Source of the DNA: Planococcus citri
Lineage: Eukaryota; Arthropoda; Insecta; Hemiptera; Pseudococcidae
Length of the DNA stretch: 64,000 nucleotides
Assembly (NCBI RefSeq): GCF_950023065.1
Contig: NC_088679.1
Location: 67,766,001-67,830,000 of the forward strand
Reading direction: 5' to 3'
Shown: in pieces, positions 56,473 to 64,000 of the stretch
Numbering within the stretch: the first letter of the stretch is position 1
Layout: each line of letters opens with the position of its first letter
Made by a program: the position numbers and the translations under genes
Notes under the pieces: model-generated
What the model was told of the DNA's origin: nothing
The model's database searches: none
The model's input: the letters and a program-made list of their open reading frames with translations, nothing else

Positions 56473-56897
56473 TTGAAGTTTTTGTCAGGACAAATTGAAA
56501 AAAGATCTGGTCGCTCCTCTACCCACTATGCCAAAGCCGAAACTGAAAAAAAAACAAGGCTGATGCGGATAATAACGGTATTGATGATTGCGCCGATGAA
56601 CCCTCAGCTACAGCTAGTACTTCGAAACAGACACCATCAACTAAAAATACTACACAAAAATCATCAGCTAAAGATCCAAAAAAAACTCCAGTTAAGACTC
56701 CACGAAAATCCCCAGCTAAAGATCAAACAAAAACTCCAGTCAAGACTCCACCAAAATCCTCAGCTAAAGAACCAACTGTGAAAAAAAATCCAGTTAAGCA
56801 AGTGGGAAAACTTATACTTGAAGATGGGGAACAGATTTCCATACCAAAAAAACATGGTCGTAAACCGAAACAGAAGTCTACTTCGGAGAAAGTATAA
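56473..56897 (+). pseudogene. Lys/Pro-rich (K-T-P-V-K-T-P) reading frame
   Basis: 56,547-56,897 is open for 116 codons, without an ATG near its start. It encodes an acidic segment (ADADNNGIDDCADEPS), a Ser/Thr-rich linker, then K-T-P-V-K-T-P and K-S-P/S-A-K-D/E repeats. It ends in GRKPKQKSTSEKV, an AT-hook-like tail, at a TAA (56,895-56,897). If a frame change in the A-run at 56,546-56,554 is allowed it joins the upstream frame with KRSGRSSTHYAKAETEKK. S/T-P-K-K-type repeats bind the minor groove of AT-rich DNA in histone H1 and related proteins, but I cannot name this protein. It lies just after the Harbinger relic inside the 5.2-kb unit and may be cargo or a second ORF. Confidence 0.5.
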
Positions 56898-57024
56898 ACA
56901 AAACATTATCAGAGGAATATGACATTGTTGTACTCTAGTGATTTAGTATTAGTGTGGCTTTATTTTTGTACAATCTATGAAGTATTGTATTTGTTAAGTA
57001 CAAATTACATTAAAGGAAAGTTGA

Positions 57025-57292
57025 TTCATGTGCATTTATTACTGGAGAATGATTTCCGCTCATTTTTTTCCCGCTTGTAGCTTTATTAAACTCAAATTTT
57101 CAGCAGTAACAGCTCACTGGAGGGTTCCACAGATTGCTTCAAATTTGTCAGGCATTTCGTGTTTGTGAGGTAAAAATGAATTGAGCGAATGTTATTTAAT
57201 GTTCATTTTATCACTCGAGAATGATTACCCGTCATTTTTATCAACTCACAGATTCATTAAAATCAGATTTGCAACCAAAATAGCTCACTGAT
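57025..57292 (+). repeat. Two diverged about 95-bp direct repeats
   Basis: 57,025-57,120 and 57,198-57,292 share GTTCAT/GTGCAT-TTAT-ACT-GAGAATGATT, (C/G)TCATTTTT and TAGCTCACTG at about 173-base spacing. They precede the right inverted end of the 5.2-kb unit. 57,293-57,620 is AT-rich filler. Confidence 0.5.
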
Positions 57293-57741
57293 TTTTTCGC
57301 CAATTTCCGTTACTACATACTTACTTTTCAAATTTTTGTATCATGACCTCACGACTTTGGAGGTGAAAAAAAAGTACTAAAACACATCATCCGGGCATGT
57401 AGTGACTATCTATCGATGCATTAGATGTTTGAGAATAAAAATTGTGAAATTTTTTTTTTTTGATTTTTTGGTCGACTGGGGGGTTTTTTTATGCCAGGTC
57501 ACAATTCTATTCTGAGCAAATTTTAATCAGTGAGATTTTTTTTGTGGTACATTTTATTCATTTGAATTTTGCTTAATTTTGTGTACCTACTTGTGTTAAT
57601 AATTAGAAATTCAATCCTGGTCAAAAAACCTAATTAATAAGATTATTCATTGAATTAAATTAATTATTCTTATGTTATTTTTTTTTCAAATTTATTTTTC
57701 TTCATAAGATATATGACATTAAAATGAATTGATGTTATCAT

Positions 57742-58105
57742 TAGTGTTGGCCTGAGAATATTCTCAATGCGCATAATCTGAGAATATTCGCGAATATTCG
57801 CGAATATTCTCAAACGCTTGGAGAATATTCTCTCAAAAAAATAAAAATCGGGACTTTTTTCAAAAAATTTGAAGATTTTTCTACAATTTTCCACAATTTA
57901 CAAGTTTTACAACTACTTTTCTTTATAAATTTCCAATTTTCCTCAATAATTTGAAAGTTACCAAAACCTTTTCCCTATTATCTCTAAACTAGGCAATAAT
58001 TTTCTAATTTTTTGAAAAGAATCTGCGGAATATGCGCAAGAATATGCGCATATTCTTGCGCATGCGCAAGCAAAAAAAGAATATTCGCGAATTTGCCCAA
58101 CACTA
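57742..58105. mobile_element. 364-bp hAT-type MITE with 8-bp duplication
   Basis: The ends TAGTGTTGGCC and its near-complement GCCCAACACTA are flanked on both sides by GTTATCAT (57,734-57,741 and 58,106-58,113), an exact 8-bp direct repeat as hAT elements make. The matching inverted end of the host unit (around 53,313) has the corresponding site uninterrupted. Subterminally the left side has repeated AATATTCGCG words and the right side GAATATGCGCAAG words that are self-complementary. No transposase. Confidence 0.95.
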
Positions 58106-58315
58106 GTTATCATGGCATGGATGTAGTTAGGAGTTTGACTTATCTCTGCTCTCCAATGTCAAACAGTGGAGGTCCTGAGGAAGAAATTAAGTTGAGAGGC
58201 TCGACATAACGTTATTGTTGATAAATTGAGCTAACTGTAAAAATTGTGAAACCCCAATATTTAAAAAAAAATTTCATGCATAAGAAAGTGGATAATTAAG
58301 AAAGCAGATCAGAGT

Positions 58316-58775
58316 CACACCTCTGAAGCACATCTGTATAAACTTCACACAGAATTCGTAATTAATTTGGATAGTGATATTTTTGTTTGATGATGATGTG
58401 TCCAAACCCGTAGTGGAGGAAACTGCATCATCATACAGAAATTTCACTAACCAAATTAATTATGAATGATGTGTGAAATACATACAGATGTGCTTTAGAG
58501 GTATGAAAAGCTGACAGCTCAAAGTTCTGAAAAAGCTCAGGCATTCTTGTCTGTATAGATTATATGTAGTTATTAATTTTTGTAACTAATCACGATTCCT
58601 TTATGTGTGTCCAATCTTGTAGTCGAGTAATATCATTGTAAAAATTTCACTTTGTCCAAATTACGAATGATGTATGAAATTCATTCAGATGAGCTTTAGA
58701 TATTTGTGCTACTGAAAGTGAAAAGTCCTGAAAAAGCTCAGGCATGCTTGTACATATATACGTTTTATAATTTTT
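58316..58775. repeat. Hairpin followed by a direct duplicate
   Basis: 58,320-58,385 and 58,437-58,503 are inverted copies of about 66 bases (CCTCTGAAGCACATCTGTAT against its complement, AATTAATTTGG in both). A third, plus-oriented relative covers 58,645-58,770, sharing GAATGATGT(G/A)TGAAAT and AAAAGCTCAGGCAT(T/G)CTTGT with 58,460-58,550. It abuts the right end of the 5.2-kb unit and may mark insertion into an older repeat. Confidence 0.7.
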
Positions 58776-59759
58776 GTATCTTTCTACTTGAGTGAAGTGT
58801 ATTCTCATATGCAGTACTTGATGTACTCATGTCTCATGTTTTAGCCACTTTTATGAAACCAGTTAATCAAAAATTGAAAAAATCGCTCTGTACCCCACAG
58901 GTGATAACTGATTATATTTTGTGAAAGGATATCAGCAAATTCATAAAAAAAAATGGAGGATATTGGCCCATATTTTACCTCAACTTTTTCCTATTTATGC
59001 CCCACCAAAAATGGGACGGGGCTCATCAAGGATTTGCTTTCAATAATTAGGTGAGTGGAATGCGATTATATAAGATTACCTCGAATTTGGACCAATTGGC
59101 TGTTTTGCTTTTTTGTAATTTACAAAAAATTGAAAAAATTGACCTCTCATTTACGAAATAGTTTTGAGGGGCAGGGGGTATACTACACATCAAAGTGATA
59201 TTCATGTAAGTCCCATTCAACAAATTAAAAGCATTTTTTCAGATCACTTCCAGTTTGGTTCAGGCCTTTAAGGGTTAATAAACATTTCATGAAGCATTAT
59301 AAAACTAAAAGGTGGGTATCAAAATGACTGAAAATTACAAAAAATTGACGAAAGTTTAGTAAAATTAGAGTACACTAAGCAAAAGTTTCTCAAAACATCA
59401 CTTAAAGTTTATAGAACATCTCAAAGTTTGAGCAAAATATTGCAATAATCCAATGTAAAGTAAAGTCGTCTAATGAAGAAGATGAAAATTGAAAAAATGA
59501 TTTGTACGAGTGATTCGCCATTTCAAAGATTCCTCAAATGGCCCTTGTGAAATCAAAATTATTTACTGAGATTTGATTTCTCCGTGAATTTTCTGGTTTT
59601 TGATCTTGCCTCGAAATTCCCCACAGACAACGTCGACAAAATTTTGACCCTACCTTTTTCACCATGCCCTGTACAATTGATATCAATATCTAAAAGATCT
59701 AGAAAAATGTAAAAACCACCCCTAAAAAACCAGGGAAAATCATTTCTCGAAAAAACCTA
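58776..59759. other. AT-rich sequence, no gene seen
   Basis: No repeat partner recognised and no frame over 60 codons that merits mention. Confidence 0.35.
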
Positions 59760-62043
59760 GACACCCAGCCAGTGGACGCAAATCTATTTCATCTCTATCC
59801 GAACACAGGACGCTTATAAATTACTCATTGACTCGTCGTCGTAAAAGTTTGTTTTTGTTGCTGCAGCATGACGACATTGCGTCGAGCTATATTTTACGCG
59901 AATTGTTTTGAAGTGTACGAGCTGTTTCCGGGAACTTATCAATTTTTATCCGTCGCTGTGTCTCGTATTACCGCCTCTTATCGAACTGCGAATACGTACG
60001 AAAGGGTTATTACCGGCGCTGGCGGAAACTCCTCGTTTAAAATTTTCGTCTCCGGCAAACGAACGAACGCTTTGTCACGTGCTTTTACCGCGATCCACAC
60101 AGAGCTTTTGTTTCGCAAAGTACACAGTATCAGGACGACGACTACCGACGGGGCGATGTATATCTTCCACAGCACGGAATGACCGAATAAACGCCCAAGG
60201 GGGGACTTTTTTTTCACACGATGCGATGCGGAAATCGCGTAAAAATCATGCCTTCTTATTAATACCACCATTTCGACTCATCGTATACGCTCGATAAAGC
60301 GAAGCAGCGGTGGTGGCGGCGGCGTTGGTGAGCACTTGATGAAAAACGGGTACCGTATTTTGGTTGCGTATACTTCGCACCCTTGTACGCGGTTTATTTT
60401 TATTGCTGAAAGGGAACGAGAAACCATTCAGGGGACAGGGGGGTTGAAAAAGGAAAAACCATGTGGTTTTGTTTGCGAGCGGTTTCGATCATGATAGAAA
60501 ATACATAACTAGATTGGATGAATGATCGTCGAGGACAGAGAGAGAGAGGGTGACGACGACGACTCCGATTCCAAAATAAGTTATATATTTGATGTCACAT
60601 TCGCTGATTCGCACCAATAACCCTATTCCAAAGGGCTGAAGAAACATAACGACATAATATGGATAAGCGACGGTGGCAGCGCGGTCAACACACATAGGTA
60701 CATATGTACCACGACTACATCATGCAGTATAAACCATATAAAGAGCATACAGCGTTTGTTATGTACTGCAGCGCGAAAAAGAAAAACGAAGGGGGGAAAA
60801 ACAGGCTGTGGTTGATTGTGCGGTCCCGTGTTTGGAAAAACATTGAACAACAAAAATCAGCAACGTAGACGGCTGTGACAACAAATAAAGTAATGAATGG
60901 GCAATTGGTGCGTCAAAAATAGGGAGCAAACAAGAGGCAATCATAGGCTGGTGACCGAAGTCAGCTCTTTCGCCCCGCTCGTCGCTGCGCTCCATTAGCT
61001 ATTCATTCAACCGCCAGCATCTGTCTTTTTCGAAAATACTACACATACAAGCTCCAGCTCCAACTCCGGCTCAAGCTACAGCGAACCGTGTTTTTGTTGT
61101 TATTGTTGTGTATTATTTAATAAACACGATTTACTCTTTTCAAAAGTATACACTACACTCGTACTCGTAGTATACCGCGCGGCAACTCTGGCAGTGGCAC
61201 CCTTGCCGCCATTTTTACTTTACGCTTACGCTTAGTTTATTCGCTATAGGGATTTGAGCGTTTTATTAGTAGACTTACGTCGCCTCGATTCGATGATTCT
61301 ATTCTAGAGGTTTTCGATGCGGCATGGGGCATGGCAGGCGGTAGCGGGGGGATCTATGCGGTTATCGATCATTAAATTTTATTTCTTCGTCATGTCTTAA
61401 TGCTACCTAACTATAGGTGAGGCTTTTGTTGGAAACCGATGACTTTTTGACTCGCCGATGTGTTGAAAGCGACCCTTCTTTTTCTATTTTTTTTTTTGAC
61501 GACCGCCAGCATTGTCGTGTGAGATGTGCTGCCAACAACATTAACAACGAGATGGCTATATAGAGGTGTGTACCTCGAGGTAATGAAATTGTCAACTCGA
61601 ATAGTCTTCACCGCGAGAATTGAGATGAATACATAAATTTTTACTACATGTAGGTATAGGGAGGGAGTTCGTAGAACGTATTATTATGGCAAAAAGATGA
61701 ATATGCGATATGTTCATCCTTTCACCATAATACTCATTCGACAGATAAAAATACCTCACGTTTCATCAACTTCTTTCATTTTCATAACATGTATTAAGAA
61801 ATCAAGGTAGTAAAAGTGCATACAAAACGGATAATTCGATTAAAGTCACCGTGATCCGCTAACCTGAGCATTAGGTGACAACTTAGTTCATAACAAAACT
61901 CGTAAAACAGATTCCGAAACATTTTATACTTCTTACAGCCGAATTTATGCCGAAAAATGAGGACACTATTCTTGCTATATGATCATTTCGAACGGTCAAT
62001 CGGTGAGGGGGGCATGATCAAAGGAAACGATTCCAGGTAGTCT
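59760..62043. other. Unique, GC/CpG-richer block, no confident gene
   Basis: The least AT-rich part of the window. Three sizeable frames overlap at 59,868-60,297 (two plus, one minus). That all three frames stay open shows low stop density rather than coding constraint, and none has a domain I know. A GGTGGC microsatellite lies at 60,308-60,326 and CpG-dense sequence at 61,180-61,350. Composition would suit a promoter or first-exon region, but no element can be pinned down. Confidence 0.4.
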
Positions 62044-62811
62044 ATCTTGTGAATTGAAGGAGCCACGTGTTTTGCAAAACTCGAAATTTACTAGATGACT
62101 TTTCAAAAATCATCAAAAATAAGAAAATATTTGAATCATTTAAATGATGCCCATTAAACCTTAGTACTCGAGTGCGCAAACATAAAATGTTACATATTAT
62201 TGACCAATTGCCTACCTCCAAAATTGAAGGGGCAAACTTGATTCAAAATTTTCAAATTTGTTGTGCCCTAGATTTTGAAAATTTTGAATTTTCAAATTAT
62301 TTCTGACCCTTTATTTTCGAAGATAGGCAATTTGCCATTATAACTTTTTTTATGAGTTAATTAAGTCACTAAAATAAAATAAAATGATCCAAACATTTTC
62401 TCATTTTTGACGAATTTTTCAAAATTGGTAAATTTTTGCCCAAAGCTGGTGTAATTTCTTCACAATTTACAGATGGTAAGAAAATGTTAGCATCATTAAA
62501 ATGACTTCAACGCCCCACGATGCTCAAATGGACGAACAAAAAACTTACATACATACATCGAAGGCGCAAACACAACCCTCAAAATTTGAAGCATCCCAAA
62601 ACTGTAAATTTTGAATCAAGTTAGCCCCTTCAATTTTGAAGATGGGCAATTTGTTATATGTACACAATAACATTTTTTCCCCGTTTATTCGAGTATTATA
62701 GGTTATGGGCATCATTTAAATGATTCAAACATTTTTTTCATTTTTGATTTTTTTTTTAAATCAGTAAATTTTGAGTTTTGAGAAGCACGCAGCTCCTTCA
62801 ATTCACAAGAT
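62044..62811. repeat. 0.77-kb foldback repeat (arms 62,044-62,255 / 62,600-62,811)
   Basis: ATCTTGTGAATTGAAGGAGC at the left pairs with its complement at the right. Further matched blocks are AAATTTACT, ATTTGAATCATTTAAATGAT, GCCCAT and GGGGCAAACTTGATTCAAAA against its near-complement at 62,607. The arms are moderately diverged. 62,333-62,480 repeats part of the right arm directly. No target duplication noticed. Confidence 0.8.
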
Positions 62812-63500
62812 GGGCAACCAGTCATAACAACGTTTTTTGTTCGTCTCCTCGAGTACTATCTACAGTGGAATTTTGACGGACGATTTCCAGAATATCATAG
62901 GTACCTAGTAAAAAAAAGAATTCAAAAAATGAGAAATGAGTAAGTGCATAATTATTTTAATTCAAGGTGTGAAGGTGATGTGAGGTGAGGGGTAGGGAAA
63001 TAACAAAGCATGAACTTGTAAGATGGCTTCATCAAGTGTGTAGTAAAATTTGTTACCGTGGAGAGAGATAAAGTAATTTCAAATTTGAGACTTAGGGCGA
63101 GCGGTCTAAAAAAAAGTCAAATTTTACATCACATTTAAAATTTTCTGTTTTTTTTTTTTTTTATTTCGGCACATTGGTTCTTTAATTTTTTACAATTTTT
63201 TTTTTAAGTTTCTCGCATTTGGAAGAAAATGAAGATGTTATCATTGGTCCTCCAACCCTTCTTGGGACAGGTGAGGTGGGGTTGTTTTTTTCATCAGTCG
63301 AAATTTCTCAAAAAATTCAGTTATTTCAAAAATTATGAAAGTTCAAGATTCAGCTTTTCTTGAAAGCTCAATTTTTAAATACAACCATGAACCAGTCGTG
63401 ATGGATTCGTAAAAACATGTAGGCGATAAATATATTTTGGGGCTCTATAGAGCCCCAAAATTTTGGTAAAAATGCAAGGGGGGAAGTCTTATACTTATTG
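62812..63500. other. AT-rich sequence with a 28-bp perfect palindrome
   Basis: A 28-base perfect palindrome occupies 63,434-63,461, with GGGGCTCTATAGAGCCCC at its centre. The rest is poly-T-rich (63,140-63,200) with no gene. Confidence 0.6.
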
Positions 63501-63502
63501 GT

Positions 63503-63996
63503 TGAAATATTGTTTCATAGGTACGTTTTCGAAAGCACTGAATACTACAATATCAACATATTTTTTTGATTCGACTTCTTCAATACGCTGATTGACCTCC
63601 AAAATTTCCTAAAAATTGAAGAAATATGGTTTCATACAGGTTATTATAAGGATTTTAGCGATGCTGATCGTGATGAACGAAATTATCTACACTGAAATAT
63701 CATATTTCAGAGGATCAACATTTACAATTGCCCACAAGATGAGCTATTGAATCGTATTCCGTATCAAGCCCCAAGCTCAACAAGAGCACTTAGGATACGA
63801 CAGGTGATCGTTTCCATCAGCAGTTAGACAATTTAATTAATCTCATGTTGTCCAGCTATTCTCATGGAGTATCGGACTCATTACACGAAAGAATATTGGA
63901 CGTGACTTTAGCTTTTGGCTTTTGTTAGCACAAGCTTTAGAGATGAGAGCTGATATTCGTATTCAACACAAACTTTGGGAGCTAATCAGGCAATAA
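63503..63996 (+). pseudogene. Exon-like segments of an unrecognised gene, interrupted
   Basis: One plus frame from about 63,510 reads YVFESTEYYNINIFF, TGA (63,567-63,569), FDFFNTLIDLQNFLKIEEIW and FHTGYYKDFSDADRDE, then TGA (63,693-63,695), then RINIYNCPQDELLNRIPYQA and PSSTRALRIRQ up to 63,803. A GTGATC donor-like site follows. A 52-base GT..AG stretch (63,804-63,855) then leads in phase into LFSWSIGLITRKNIGRDFSF, WLLLAQALEMRADIRIQHKL and WELIRQ with a TAA at 63,994. Residue composition is strikingly protein-like and unlike the low-complexity frames elsewhere. TTTCAG at 63,705-63,710 could be an acceptor for the segment starting at 63,711. The two TGAs argue for a decayed gene or a wrongly joined frame. 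I recognise no family. The gene may continue on either side of the window edge. Confidence 0.4.
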
Positions 63997-64000
63997 GCTA

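Larger units (their letters stand above)
53106..58315. mobile_element. 5.2-kb composite with about 300-bp inverted ends
   Basis: 53,106-53,400 matches the reverse complement of 57,620-58,315 once the 364-bp MITE in the right end is removed. Landmarks are ACTCTGATCTGC, TTAGCTTAATTCATCAACGA, AATTTCTTCCTCATGACCTC, AGTTTGACATTAGAGAGCAG and ATAACATCAATTTATT. By eye the ends differ at roughly one base in five, so they are old. No target duplication is visible outside. Between them lie a hairpin, hAT pieces, a piggyBac derivative, a Harbinger transposase pseudogene and a Lys/Pro-rich frame. Whether the inverted ends belong to the Harbinger element or to an unrecognised type is unresolved. Known Harbingers usually have shorter ends and TWA duplications. 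Confidence 0.8.

Noticed and set aside
56547..56897. Calling the K-T-P repeat frame a histone H1 gene
   Set aside because: There is no globular winged-helix domain. Only the basic Pro-rich tail style is shared, and the context is transposon DNA.
59868..60297. Three overlapping frames of 97-129 codons on both strands
   Set aside because: All three being open reflects a locally GC-rich, stop-poor sequence. None has a recognisable domain, and no single frame is favoured.

Overview
This window reads as nuclear DNA of an insect-like eukaryote. It is AT-rich, dense in A/T homopolymers, has GT..AG introns, and carries animal transposon families (piggyBac, hAT, PIF/Harbinger, P-like, mariner-type MITEs, an RNase H-bearing LINE). 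Runs of TAGGTAGGTACCT (for example near 43,635) and the overall texture remind me of scale insects/mealybugs, but that is an impression from composition, not a proof. I found no complete host gene. The only plausible host coding sequence is a set of exon-like segments at the right edge (63.5-64.0 kb).

Layout. The window alternates between apparently unique, somewhat CpG-richer blocks (about 3.6-4.9, 5.4-6.5, 10.6-13.3, 17.2-18.7, 25.3-27.9, 28.7-31.1, 37.1-39.1, 43.6-45.3, 50.8-53.1 and 59.8-62.0 kb) and islands of nested mobile DNA. Four long foldback (palindromic) elements stand out: 21,066-22,898, 23,593-25,318, 39,070-40,727 and 46,120-47,264. A looser inverted structure lies at 575-3,150, and two inverted arms lie at 31,101-31,550 and 34,178-34,606. 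Three of the foldbacks, plus a half copy at 35,408, begin TAG(T/C)C. The three complete ones end CTA and sit between 3-bp direct repeats (AAG, ATA, CTA).

The 46-59 kb part is the most informative. A 212-bp MITE sits in one arm of a foldback while the other arm preserves the empty site. A decayed RNase H-encoding LINE covers 48.8-50.7 kb. A 5.2-kb unit with roughly 300-bp inverted ends (53,106-58,315) holds hAT fragments, a PIF/Harbinger pseudogene, a Lys/Pro-rich reading frame, a piggyBac derivative inserted in a TTAA whose empty twin lies 195 bp upstream, and a hAT MITE with an 8-bp target duplication inserted in one of the long inverted ends.

The piggyBac derivative (54,442-55,705) has lost its catalytic core but keeps both ends, subterminal palindromes, a spliceable reading frame and the Cys-rich DNA-binding tail. 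It could therefore encode a small protein that binds its own termini. Other recurrent structures are a 50-bp minisatellite that changes orientation, a satellite built on TCGTTCGCGAACGA, a cluster of CGTTGTGGCACCA motifs, and a roughly 30-bp motif containing the mirror-symmetric GAGCGAAGCGAG that recurs about 12 times across 48 kb.
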